From Epiperipatus broadwayi (lineage: Eukaryota > Onychophora > Udeonychophora > Euonychophora > Peripatidae), in contig JAQFVV010000208.1 of NCBI GenBank assembly GCA_028023455.1, positions 186,001 to 250,000 on the forward strand: a stretch of DNA of 64,000 nucleotides, in the 5' to 3' direction. Every line of letters starts with the position of its first letter. Within the stretch, counting starts at the first letter, position 1. The notes below the pieces were generated by a model. It was not told the DNA's origin and did not search any database. It saw only the letters and a list, made by a program, of their open reading frames with translations. The translations under genes were made by a program, and so were the position numbers. Below, piece by piece: positions 1 through 10,883 of this stretch.

Positions 1-1477
1 AAGAATAGACAACGCACTTTGAACAGTGGCCACTAACTCAACGCCTAAATCCATGACTAGCTCAGTTGTTTGTAATCACTAATAGATTATATTTAATTAG
101 TGGTTAAAAGACTTGATAAAAGGGAATTGATAAAAAAAATTGACCGACAAATAAAGTTTAATTTGAAAGCTAATTTATTAACTAACATTTATTTACTAAA
201 TTTAAACATTTTATACTTCTAATAAAACACACGCATATTTTAAATTAACATTCTAAATAGTTTAAATATTCTTGAATATTTTCATAACAGAACACTGGGA
301 ATTTATGTACTTTGACTAATAATATTGATATAAGGATCACGCACATATTAACTCATGCACACACATAATAATGATAATAAAGGACTACATAGCATTTGAA
401 ATTTAATCACACACATCAATAGTTCATTTATGTATGATATAGAGTTCACATAATTAGACTCTTGAAAGATTCGTACGAATTAATGCAATGCAATGGCTAT
501 TACAGTATAAACGAATTAAGCAAATGTTTTTACCTAGGCTTTTGAATGTTGACGTAGAATTTTGTTCTTTGGAGGCTGCTTTCGGTGAAAATGTTTCCAT
601 TATGAATGCTTACCAGCCAGCTGGGACATTTTCTTGCTGAGTTTCCTGATTTTCACGATTATTATTCTCGGAGACAATTAGATATTGACGGAGATTTTCT
701 AAGTTGTTACGTTGACATTATTTCACGGGCAGATCTTGCTGTTTTCATCAGACTTTTTAGGCTGTGGAGAGGCGTGAATTCCCAAAATCTTCTCAACACT
801 GCATTTTGTTTGTTAACTGACTCAATTAATTTCTGAACTGCACTACTCAATTACTTTTGTGAACTGATTACTGTCCGATAAAAAAAGGTATATTTATACC
901 TGCGCCTTGTTGTCTTTCTAATATCTCCGGCAAAGATCTGTTGTCAAATTCCAGTGATAATCATTTGATAAATGTGTTTTGAAAGATTGCTTAAATAGTA
1001 ATAGCCATGCAAAAATGTTGTTTGATATTAATTAATAACCATTGCCATGTTTTTTAATGATAATCTTCTTTAACTTTCATTTATTTATAATAACATTTAT
1101 TCTATTGTTGACACTCACACATATATTAGTTTTAACATTATTTTTTCTTTAATTAAACTTGAATGAAAAGAGATTTGTATGTTTTAACCTTTTAAATTAT
1201 ATTTTTACGAATACTAATAAAAACTCTTTACTTCCTTTTATAACCCTTAGTTTAATTTCTCAAACCAAGACTCCCCCTCCCCCCTTTTATTTAATCAATT
1301 GTAGCTTTTTATTTCAAAACTAACGCTAGAAAACTATTTGATTGTTATCTTTTTCGAAAACAAACTGCAATAAACTCTTCAACGTTTAATTTTATGTTTT
1401 TCTTTTATGAACGATTATTTTAATAATATAATTTTAGATAAAATTATATGTGCTTATATCAATATAGGTACATTACA
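1..1477 (-). mobile_element. gypsy-type LTR, copy A (cut by window edge)
   Basis: This stretch is nearly identical to 3666-5152 and partly to 1792-2735. Read on the minus strand it begins TGTAATGTACC at 1477, directly after a purine-rich tract, as expected for the upstream edge of a 3' LTR. The far end lies outside the window; by comparison with copy C about 230 bp are missing. An open frame of 76 codons at 606-836 on the plus strand recurs in copy C, but the differences between the two are mostly amino-acid changing, so I do not call it a gene. The LTR assignment is inferred from repeat order plus the polypurine tract. Confidence 0.75.
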
Positions 1478-1565
1478 CCATCCCTCCTTTTTGAGAGTAA
1501 AATGCGTCATTTTTGACCATTTTATCTCTGACAACATTAAATCTTAATTTATTATTCTTTCTAAG
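1478..1565 (-). promoter_or_regulatory. Polypurine tract and remnant 3' internal region of the LTR element
   Basis: On the minus strand this 88-bp stretch lies between LTR copy B and LTR copy A and ends in AAAAAGGAGGGATGG just before TGTAATG. A purine run abutting a TG-starting LTR is the usual plus-strand priming site of Ty3/gypsy elements. The rest of the internal region has been lost here. Confidence 0.7.
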
Positions 1566-2735
1566 TTTGAACCATGTTCGAATATGTGCATTCGAAACAC
1601 CGGTCTCTTAGGCAGAGAAGAACATACTCGGAGAGTATGTATGCCCAAATGATAGCTATAAAGTATATAACTAATGTTACATTTCCAGAACATAGCTTCT
1701 TCTCAGCTGTTGAGTTGAACACCATGTCTGAAGCACTTTTTTGTTTGTGTATAACCACGGGTGCCAGCTGCTTATTCTAAAAGAATACTAAAAGAATAGA
1801 CAACGCACTTTGAACAGTGGCCACTAACTCAATGCCTAAATCCACGACTAGCTCAGTTGTTTGTAATCACTAATAGATTATACTTAATTAGTGGTTAAAA
1901 GACTTGATAAAAGAATTGTAAAAGGAGTTGATAAAAGAATTTGATAAAAGGAACTGATAAAAAGAATTTGTTAAAAAGAATTGACCGACAAATAAAGTTT
2001 AATTTTAAAGATAATTTATTAACTAACATTTATTTACTAAATTTAAACATTTTATACTTCTAATAAAAACACATGCATATTTTTAAATTAACATTTCTAA
2101 ACTAGTTTAAATATTCTTGTATATTTTCATAACCGAACACTAGTATTTATCTAATTTAACCAATAATATTGATATAAGGATCATGCACATATTAATTCAT
2201 GCACACACATAATAATAATAAAGTATTACATAGCATTTGAAATTTAAACACACATATCAATAGTTCATTTATGTATGACATCGAGTTCATATAATTAGAC
2301 TCTTGGAGGATTCACATGAATTAATGAAATGCAATGGCTATTACAGTATAAACGAAAATAAGCAAATGTTTTACCTAGGATTTTGAACGTAGATTTAACA
2401 CTTTGTTTTCTTCTTGTTTGTTGTTTCTTCCAGTATGAATGGTTTCAGTATGAATGCTTCCAGCCAGCTGGGACATTTCCTTGATGAGTTTCCTTATTAT
2501 TCACGATTATTACTATTGGAGACAATTAGATACTGACGGAGATTTTTTAAGTTGTTACGTTGACATTATTTCACGGTCAGATCTTGCTGTTTTCATCTGA
2601 CTTTTTAGGCTGTGGAGAGGCGTAAATTCCCAAAATCTTCTTAGCACTGCATTTTGTTTCTGGGTATAATTAACTCAACTGATTCAATTAATTTCTGAAC
2701 TGCACTCACTCAATAAATTTGTGAACTGACTTTCT
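1566..2735 (-). mobile_element. gypsy-type LTR, copy B (lacks about 610 bp of U3 side)
   Basis: It matches copies A and C from the shared LTR edge near 1566 up to about 2735. There the similarity stops, and the part equivalent to 869-1477 of copy A is absent. It carries a few short insertions relative to the other copies, so it is the most diverged of the three. Its broken edge is joined directly to gag-like sequence, which points to a deletion or unequal recombination between LTR-bearing copies. Confidence 0.75.
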
Positions 2736-2737
2736 TT

Positions 2738-3070
2738 AATTAAATCTAACTCTATAACTTCTTGGTTCTTCTCTACCTTTACCGTTATCTCACATCTTAT
2801 TTCTCTTACTTCTGCTCTGAGTTCTTTAATTTCTGTTTTAACCTGACTAATTTCTGCCTTCAATTCTGCTTTGAGTTCTTCTTTGAGCTCTTGTTGGCTT
2901 TGCTCAAATTTCTGACACAATTCTTGTTGACTTTGTTTAATTTCTTGATGCATTTCTTCCATCATATTCATCATCATTTTCATCATCATTTGCATCTCAG
3001 ATACTTCTTCTTTCTCCTTTTCTACTAACTGGGGATTTTTAAAATATATTGGGCTTTCTTTCGGATCCAT
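2738..3070 (-). pseudogene. gag N-terminal stub of gypsy-type element
   Basis: The frame opens at an ATG at 3070 (MDPKESPIYF...) and runs leftward. It is dominated by a Met/Glu/Gln/Lys-rich coiled coil with QSQQELCQKFEQSQQEL-like heptads, followed by alternating KAELKAEI and KELRAEVREI segments. Such coiled coils are typical of the N-terminus of many animal gypsy gag proteins. No capsid or CCHC zinc knuckle follows. Near 2737 the frame runs into mid-LTR sequence of copy B and stops at 2684, so gag is truncated by a deletion. The element identity rests on the flanking LTR copies; the sequence itself shows only a coiled coil. Confidence 0.6.
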
Positions 3071-3437
3071 TTTCAAAAATTTCAATTTCAAAGTACTAGC
3101 GCTTATGTTAAACTAAATTTAAATACGACTTATTTATTTATTTTTTCTTACTAAGACGGAAACTCACGCTAACTCCACCCTTTTAGTCCTTTTCTCTACC
3201 CGATCTTAATGCTTTAACTTCGCCCATAACATCTAATTGACTCTGATTTGATAGCATATATGTCAAAATCTCTTTTCATTTTGAAAAAAAAAAAGTTTTT
3301 GGTCAATTCTTTTTTTTAAAATTAAAGCACTTTTACATACGTAATTTAACTTTTGTATAAAACAAAATTTTCAAACAAGAAACAAAGTATTTCGTTACTA
3401 TTGTTTCTTAGGTTCAGCCACACAGTTGGGTATAGCC
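3071..3437 (-). other. 5' leader between LTR copy C and gag stub
   Basis: On the minus strand this region runs from the end of LTR copy C to the gag ATG. A primer-binding site should lie at its start. TGGCTATACCC begins about six bases past the shared LTR edge and has the expected TGG, but I could not match it to a tRNA. The shared edge itself contains a tRNA T-arm-like motif (see findings). Confidence 0.4.
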
Positions 3438-5152
3438 ATTTGAACCGGGTTCGAATATGTGCATTCGAAACACCGGCCTCTTAGGCAGAGAAGAACATAC
3501 TCGGAGAGTATGTATGCCCAAACGATAACTATAAAGTATATAACTAGCATTACATTTCCAGGACATAGCTTCTTCTCGGCTGTTGAGTTCAACACCAAGT
3601 TCAAAGCACTTTTTTTGTTTGTGTATAAACACGGGCGCCAGCTGCTCATTCTAAAAGAATACTAAAAGAATAGACAACGCACTTTGAATAGTGGCCACTA
3701 ACTCAATGCCTAAATTTACAACTAGCTCAGTTGTTTGTAATCACTAATAGATTATACTTAATTAGTGGTTAAAAGACTTGATAAAAGGGAATTGATAAAA
3801 AGAATTGACCGACAAATAAAGTTTAATTTGAAAGATAATTTATTAACTAACATTTATTTACTAAATTTAAATATTTTATACTTCTAATAAAACACACGCA
3901 TATTTTAAATTAACATTCTAAATAGTTTAAATATTCTTGAATATTTTCATAACAGAACACTGTGAATTTATCTACTTTGACTAATAATATTGATATAAGG
4001 ATCATGCACATATTAACTCATGCACACACATAATAATGATAATAAAGGACTATATAGCATTTGAAATTTAATCACACACATCAATAGTTCATTTATGTAT
4101 GATATAGAGTTCATATAATTAGTCTCTTGAAAGATTCATACGAATTAATGCAATGCAATGGCTATTACAGTATAAACGAAATAAGCAAATGTTTTTACCT
4201 AGGCTTTTGAATGTTGACATAGAATTTTGTTCTTTGGAGGCTGCTTTCAGTGAAAATGTTTCCATTATGAATGCTTACCAGCTGGCTGGGATGTTTCCTT
4301 GCTGAGTTTCCTGATTTTCACGATTATTACTATCGGAGACAATTAGATATTGACAGAGATTTTCTAAGTTGTTACGTTGACATTATTTCACGGGCAGATC
4401 TTGCTGCTTTCATCGGACTTTTTAGGCTGTGGAGAGGCGTGAATTCCCAAAATCTTCTCAACACTGCATTTTGTTTGTTAACTGACTCAATTAATTTCTG
4501 AACTGCACTACTCAATTACTTTTGTGAACTGATTACTGTCCGATAAAAAAAGCTCTATTTATACCTGCGCCTTGTTGTCTTTCTAATATCTCCGGCAAAG
4601 ATCTGTTGTCAAATTTCCATGATAATCATTTGATAAACATGTTTTGAAAGATTGCTTAATTAGTAATAGCCATGCAAAAATGTTGTTTGATATTAATTAA
4701 TAACCATTGCCGTGTTTTTTAATGATAATCTTCTTTAACTTTCATTTATTTATAATAACATTTATTCTATTGTTGACACTCGCACATATAGACACACATA
4801 TATTAGTTTTAACATTATTTTTTCTTTAATTAAACTTGAATGAAAAGAGATTTGTATGTTTTAACCTTTTAAATTATATTTTTACGAATACTAATAACAA
4901 CTCTTTACTTCCTTTTATAACCTTTAGTTTAATTTCTCAAACCAAGACTCCCCCTCCCCCCTTTTGATTAATCAATTGTAGCTTTTTATTTCAAAACTAG
5001 CGCTAGAAAACTATTTGATTCTTATCTTTTTCGAAAACAAACTGCAATAAACTCTTCAACATTTAATTTTATGTTTTTCTTTTATGAACGATTATTTTAA
5101 TAATATAATTTTAGATAAAATTATATGTGCCTATATCAATATAGGTACAATA
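3438..5152 (-). mobile_element. gypsy-type LTR, copy C (complete, about 1.7 kb)
   Basis: It contains all three blocks seen separately in the other copies: 3438-3665 (shared with 1566-1791), 3666-4535 (shared with A and B) and 4536-5152 (shared with A only). On the minus strand it starts at GTACC near 5152, after an AT microsatellite, and is followed by the leader and gag stub. It therefore acts as the 5' LTR of the element. The length is long for a gypsy LTR but within the known range. Confidence 0.75.
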
Positions 5153-5173
5153 TATATATATATATGGGAGATG

Positions 5174-5232
5174 ATGATCTGGACCAACTGATGAGTGCTG
5201 ATTTAGCATGAAATATGTATATTGGAGATCAT
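5174..5232 (+). ncRNA. Hammerhead ribozyme motif, type I, minimal stem III
   Basis: All parts of the fold can be placed. The core CTGATGA is at 5188-5194. Stem II is 5195-5199 with 5205-5209 (five pairs, the first G.U). GAAA is at 5210-5213. Stem III is the very short ATATGTAT at 5213-5220. The cleavage base is A5221 in an AUA triplet. Stem I pairs CCAA 5184-5187 with TTGG 5222-5225 and, past an asymmetric internal loop (TGGA versus A), ATGATC 5174-5179 with GATCAT 5227-5232. Hammerheads with a 2-3 bp stem III are known from Penelope-like elements and metazoan retrozymes. Cleavage activity is inferred, and the G.U closing pair of stem II may weaken it. Confidence 0.8.
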
Positions 5233-5287
5233 TTATCCTTTTCACATGAGGGTGGTCATGTGTATAAATTGTATGAGATAGAGTGGA

Positions 5288-5325
5288 TAGCTAAAGGGAG
5301 TTTCAAAGTCTGTGTTCAAATCCCC
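5288..5325 (+). promoter_or_regulatory. tRNA-like pol III promoter boxes
   Basis: TAGCTAAAGGGAG (5288-5300) resembles an A box, and GTTCAAATCCC (5314-5324) is close to the B-box consensus GGTTCRANTCC. Spacing is shorter than in a tRNA. The boxes lie about 60 bp downstream of the hammerhead motif, so the two may belong to one short non-coding retroelement. The connection is inference. Confidence 0.45.
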
Positions 5326-5345
5326 TATGAATAAATATTAATAAA

Positions 5346-6137
5346 TTTTTGTGAAGATCTTTCATAGTGGATTAACATACACACATACTTAGTAAAAAGA
5401 ATTTATTTTCAATACCCTTAAAGATTGGTGTTTTGGTGTGTTTGTATATTTTTAAAAAACAATATATTAGGACTAATTACTTGTTTATTTTGTTGTCAAT
5501 GTTCTTTATAACATATTAAGCAATTCTAATGATCATATATCTTCTATAATGAATTTACTGAATACATTGCTATTTGCTAATATATCACCTGGTGATAATT
5601 TTTAATATCGTTTTTTTAATTTACACTGAATTTATAGTATTGTTGCTCATCCTAGGTAAGCAATAATTAATACTATTATTAGACAATAACTGGTACTATT
5701 GTTATGGAGTTTCACTGGCTAGTTATGACCATAAAAAATAGTAGCATATAGATTTACAAATCACAGTCAATTACATAAATTATCTCCCATTGGCATACAT
5801 TTAGAAATCCTTTATAAAAATCCCAATGAATAAATTATGGATATGAATTTTCAATTTTTAATATATAAATGATATATCAGTCAAAACTCCAATAATATAC
5901 AGGCAATAGACACTAAGTGCAGAATTATTTCTAAATCTAATTTCTAAATGAATAGTTTACTTGAGTTACAGACACTAGAATTCTATACAGTAATCATTGT
6001 TTACTCTTATTCTGCCTACATAGTTTAACATAGTGAATAGATAGGCGGGTTTGAAATCTAACTTTCATGAATCACAATTTAGCTCTGTCTTTTCTGATAC
6101 TGTAATGTCATATGATTTCTTAGATAACAGTCTATTC
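5346..6137. other. No recognisable feature
   Basis: AT-rich sequence without a coding frame, RNA motif or repeat I can identify. Confidence 0.6.
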
Positions 6138-6399
<262 letters not shown>

Positions 6400-6913
6400 C
6401 CAATGTCTTAAAAATTTCAACTAATTTGATGTTCTGAACCCAAGCCAACTAATATGTCTAATTATATAGGTATAACCCTAGTTCAGCAACTATACAGTCT
6501 ATATTTATGTTCTCAAATTACTTTTAAAAAAATATAACCAAAGACATCAGAAAAATGCAAGAAGCAACTAGACGTTCTGCATATATTTAGTTGAGTGAGT
6601 AAATAATATATTTAATCTCTTAATAAATTAAAGTTTTTTTTAAAAAACAAGAAGTGTATTAAGTTAATGTTTAAAAAATAATTGCATATGACTTAAGTAG
6701 TAGAAATTTCAAATAATTATCTATACTAGTCACAAGGATAATGAAAAGATTCTAGACATTATGAAGTATTAGTGATGTTGAATTATTTACTATTGTCATG
6801 TGACAAATGCAAATAATTCCATAAATAATTGCAAATAACCCCATAAGTCAATCTAGTGTGATCATTTATAATGTTTGGAAGCCAGCTTATACAAGCTGTT
6901 TAAACCGAGGCAA
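6400..6913. other. No recognisable feature
   Basis: AT-rich, no coding or repeat signal recognised. Confidence 0.5.
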
Positions 6914-7497
6914 AACTCTCCATGTAGTAATGCCACTGAGGGCAAGCCAGAGTAACCAACGGATGCAAGAAGATTCACACATAAAATGCCTATCTAGTGC
7001 TTATTATAGTTTTCACTAGGGGATGCTAGTGTATGGAGAGTTTAAACCTCTGAGTAAACAGCTTGAGTAAGCATAAAGAATGATGATAATGTGAAGTTTA
7101 GTTGCTTAATACTAATCCTGCCCAAAAGAATTATGGTGATGCTGATTATTAAAAAATAAAAGACTCCCAAAAGTATGGATGCTGAACTGAGTTCAGATCT
7201 ATATGACTATACAAGCTAATGAGCTTAAATTGAAAACATTATTGTGTTTTCATTTTGAAATCAAAGCTGTATAGTTAGCTAATAAAATAAAGGTGGCTGG
7301 TGGAGAGTTGCATTAGATCCTAAATCTAGGCACAGTTCTCTCAGATCCAATATTCCCCACTTATGAAAGCCACAAGTTAGAAACTATTATAGGGATATTG
7401 GATGAGTAGGCACAAGAATGGGATTTTATACACAAACCTTCCTGCATTCATTTATTACTCTGGCTTGCACTGTGTCCTACTGTATGGAGAGTTTTGT
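6914..7497. mobile_element. Palindromic MITE, family M1, copy 1
   Basis: The left end reads CAAAACTCTCCATGTAGTA and the right end is its near reverse complement, with TIR similarity extending well over 100 bp inward. A second copy of the terminal motif in inverted orientation near 7035-7048 makes a smaller foldback inside the element (6914-7048). No protein is encoded. The same family recurs at 8985-9550, 39024-39513, 46323-46800 and 60236-60300. Confidence 0.75.
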
Positions 7498-7555
7498 CTC
7501 TATCTAAAGAATCTTATTTATTTGAAATTTTTACTGGCAACTGCTTTTGAAAAAA

Positions 7556-7800
7556 TAGCCTAGTTAGTTAGAGCATCACCTTAAATCCAGTACTCACAGA
7601 TATAAACGTCCAGAATTAATTCCCATGCTAGTATTGTTATTGACAGGTGAGCAACACCTGAGGAAAAGACAGAATAATGCCACTTGAAATCCTTGTAATA
7701 TATTCGAAGCTATCTGCTATGACTAATAGATGAATGTATTTCAAAAGTTTAAATAAAATTTAATTTTTTCTAATGACATTTAACAATTTATATTAAATGA
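7556..7800 (+). mobile_element. tRNA-derived SINE-like repeat, copy 1
   Basis: TAGCCTAGTTAG at 7556-7567 fits a pol III A box, and a degenerate B box lies near 7612-7623. The body shares CCCATGCTAGTA, the AACACCTGA segment, a GATGAATGTAT segment and an AT-rich tail (TTTTTCTAATGACATTT) with 29266-29515. Two dispersed copies with a tRNA-like head support a SINE. Confidence 0.6.
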
Positions 7801-8984
7801 TGGAATTAACTTCAACATACAACCATTACTAAGATTACTTAAGGGATGCATTAAAAAAAAATGTTATATTTGAAAGGAATTTTTTTTTTTTTTTTAAATA
7901 ATAAAAACTGTAAAAAAATTGTTTATTTTTTTTCGTTAAAAGATTTTAGAATAGATGGCGCTATTTAGACATCACATCACATCAACAATATCTGTAATCC
8001 AGCATTTTAATTTACCGAACTTGATTGAATAATGGTTAAGCACAGCCTTGACCGCATTCCATTTAAGGTCGTTTATATAAAATTTCCAGACCTTGAAACA
8101 TCATTTTGACGTTATTGAAATTCGCATTCTAAAATAATCTCATATATTTAATATTAAAAAACGACTCAACCTTTCTATTTTGTATGCATTAATTTAGATT
8201 TTTTTTTACTAATTTCTGAATTATCTGTGCTGGAAAGATTGTGGAGGGAGAAGAAGGGTATAGAGCAAAAGATCATCGGCGAATGTTTGAATTACATCAA
8301 TATGAATAATCAAGGTGGTGTTAAATAATATTAAAAAAAAAACTACAAAAAAAAACAGATTGTAGGTCACTCTGAATAAATATTGTTCAGTTTATTTGTA
8401 TCTGCAGATAGACAATGTATAATAAAATACTTGTCTTTAAATAAAAATGATAGTAGATAAAAAGAGAAGATAAAATTAAATGATATAATTTTAAAACAAT
8501 TACAAATTGTAGCAAATACATAGATTTAAAAATAAATAATTGATATTTTACAGCATTATTGCTCTTTTTGGTGCATAAATATGTTTAAATCAAATTTGTT
8601 TTCACGAATTAATATGCTTTAAAATTATATTACAGGAACAAAAAAAACTATTATTATACAACAGCCAATTTCAGACATGATTAAGTTTGTCTGCACAAAA
8701 TGTAATAGCATGTCTATTAGATAAGCATGGTTGGGCCAATCAATTTGTGACTTGAGGAACAACTAAAAGCTGCCCTTTTTGAAATTATTTAAAAAGACCT
8801 CATGTTGCTTACTATGTCTATGATATGAGGTTCAAATCCTTGCCAAATGAAATTATTTCCAAGAAGCTTATAAATTTTCTCTCAGGCAGCAGCCCATCAA
8901 CGTAGGTCAGTAAATGGTATTTGGTTACTTTTAGATAGACATATAAATGAAAAAAACCTTCAAACTATCTCCACCTATTAACGG
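7801..8984. other. Mostly featureless; one isolated B-box match
   Basis: Low-complexity A/T runs and no coding signal. GGTTCAAATCC at 8829-8839 is a perfect pol III B-box string, but no A box was found upstream, so it may be a decayed SINE or chance. CATCACATCACATC near 7972-7985 resembles the 3' tail of the CR1-like LINE without any LINE body. Confidence 0.4.
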
Positions 8985-9550
8985 AACCACTAAAACACTA
9001 CATGATCATCATTTCCTATGCTTACACAAATTTTTCAAACAGTAGAAAACCCTCCAGACAGTAGTGCCACCTACTGCGAGCCATAGTAAGTATAGGTAGC
9101 TCACACATGATGATACTACTATCTGGAGAGTATGTTACTGTTTTAATAGTTTGTGTAAGGATATATCATGTGATGTTTTAGTGATTCTATACCAATCCTG
9201 CTCATAGAATGATGGTGACTGGTTTTCAAAAAACAAAATGCAACAAAATGTATAGATACTGAACTGGGCTCAGATCTATATGGCTATACAAGCAAATTAG
9301 CTTGGAATGAAAACATGATTGTGTTTTGATCTTGGACTCAAAAGAGGCTGTTGGAGGAGTGCATTCATTCCTAAGATCTAGGTACAGTGGTCTCCTGAGG
9401 CTCTTCACTGATAAAAGCCACAAGTTAGAAATTAGACAGGGGATGTTAGTATGAGTAGACACTAGATAGGGATGTTATACACAAACCTTCTAGTATCTAT
9501 TGATTATTATGGCTTACATTTGGTAGCATTACTGTTTGCAGAAATTTGCT
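8985..9550. mobile_element. Palindromic MITE, family M1, copy 2 (nested foldback)
   Basis: An inner hairpin (about 9046-9135) carries the family terminal motif (CCTCCAGACAGTAGTGCCAC and its inverse). An outer inverted repeat around it (8985-9045 with 9136-9190, containing ACATGATCA and CTTACACAAA) forms a longer arm. Body sequence to about 9548 matches copy 1 and copy 3, ending in a diverged right terminus (ACTGTTTGCAGAAATTTGC). It is non-coding. Confidence 0.7.
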
Positions 9551-10013
9551 AGTGTTTCACCTGTTAATTCACAAGATTGGTGGGTACTCACTTCTTCTTT
9601 ACTTTTCTTCTATGAAGGGGTTTAATCTTTAGCACTGCAGTGAACTAATTTAAAAATGCTGTTTTTCTGCACATTTAAAACTCTACTGAAGAAAACAATG
9701 GATAATAAGAAGAAAAAATACATATCATATAAAAATAATATATATATAAAGTATTATATAAAAACACTTTTATTTAATTTACTGAACAATGTGATAAAAT
9801 CCAAAAAATAACAATTTTGATTATTATATTATAATTTTAAATAAAATCTTGCCATAAATTAATTAATTCAGTTGCTAGTTTTAAAAATAATGATTGAATT
9901 AAATAATTATGGATACCTCCCCTACCCACTTTTATTTCACATAACTACCAAATTTATGGTTGAAGTAAAAAATGGGTTTAACAGATATTTCTCATCAAAT
10001 TATTTAATATATA
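9551..10013. other. No recognisable feature
   Basis: AT-rich DNA between the MITE and the pogo-like element. Confidence 0.5.
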
Positions 10014-10176
10014 CATGGATCTTATTTTATGCAGTAAATAGGTTCTGCAGAAACCCCGCATTAAAAAAAATTGCACAAAAATAGACTTAACATACCTTGA
10101 AAAATAGGAGATTTATTCCATAATTTTCAGAAATAGCATAAAAGCAAAGCAACAATGAAAAATTACTTTAAAATTC

Positions 10177-10189
10177 ACATATAAATTAA
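10177..10189. repeat. Target-site duplication, left copy
   Basis: The 13-bp string ACATATAAATTAA occurs at 10177-10189 and again at 10884-10896. It brackets the Penelope-like insertion and joins seamlessly to the host MITE on either side. Confidence 0.8.
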
Positions 10190-10883
10190 TATACAAAATT
10201 AACAAAGTGTATGCCACACTTGAATGAGAAGCTATAAAAATACACAGAAATTATTACACGCTAAGCGCTTTCGAGGTCATTTTGCCTCATATTCATAGCG
10301 GTACTGTGAGCTGCAGAATGAAAAAATAGGGCAAGGGAAACAAAACAGTATGCAAAGCATATGCAAATGAACTAGATAGTCCAACGCTTGGAGATGTCAA
10401 AGCAGGTATCTCGTCTATTGATGGAGTTATTATTGCCATTAATAAAATATGCTTCTCTGATTTTCCGCTTGATGTCATTTTTCTCAATACAGACTATTTT
10501 AGGGCTGGAAGGTTCAAACAAATGTCCTGTCTTCTTGGAATGCTCTAAAAATGTTGATGAATTATCATTGTTTTTCATAGCTCTATTTTATTAATGGCAA
10601 TAATAACTCCATCAATAGACGAGATACCTGCTTTGACATCTCCAAACGTTGGACTATCTAGTTCATTTGCATATGCTTTGCATACTGTTTTGTTTCCCTT
10701 GCCCTATTTTTTCATTCTGCAGCTCACAGTACCGCTATGAATATGAGGCAAAATGACCTCGAAAGCGCTTAGCGTGTAATAATTTCTGTGTATTTTTATA
10801 GCTTCTCATTCAAGTGTGGCATACGCTTTGTTAATTTTGTATATTAATTATCGAATGAGAAGTCCTAAAATCTTTAATACTTT
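10190..10883 (-). mobile_element. Penelope-like element insertion with inverted 3' copy
   Basis: Minus-strand sequence from 10584 down to 10190 is the 3' end of a Penelope-like element, including the end of its GIY-YIG endonuclease. The segment 10585-10849 is an almost perfect inverted copy of 10183-10448 (about 265 bp), separated by a 136-bp loop. The insertion therefore consists of a 5'-truncated element headed by an inverted piece of its own 3' end. Complex, partly inverted copies are common for Penelope-like elements. The flanking 13-bp duplication shows it inserted as one unit. Confidence 0.8.
10375..10578 (-). pseudogene. C-terminal part of Penelope-type GIY-YIG endonuclease
   Basis: Reading on the minus strand gives SSTFLEHSKKTGHLF, then KIVCIEKNDIKRKIREAYF, then NNNSINRRDTCFDISKRW, followed by a stop. 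This order (H...GH, K-I/L-acidic-N, R.IRE, a charged NR motif and SK.W at the end) is the hallmark C-terminus of the Penelope endonuclease that follows the reverse transcriptase. The GIY and YIG motifs and the whole reverse transcriptase are missing, so this is a fragment. The last part is repeated on the plus strand from 10587 in the inverted copy. Confidence 0.8.

Noticed and set aside
606-836. 76-codon plus-strand frame repeated at 4271-4501 in two LTR copies
   Set aside because: It lies antisense inside the LTR, the differences between the two copies are mostly amino-acid changing, and the third copy does not keep it open.
2762-3028. 88-codon plus-strand frame rich in Phe, Leu and His
   Set aside because: It is the antisense shadow of the gag coiled coil on the minus strand.
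8829-8839. Perfect B-box string GGTTCAAATCC as a tRNA gene
   Set aside because: No acceptor stem, A box or cloverleaf can be drawn around it.
9226-9462. 78-codon minus-strand frame
   Set aside because: It lies wholly inside MITE copy 2 and has no known motif; the matching region in other copies is not open.
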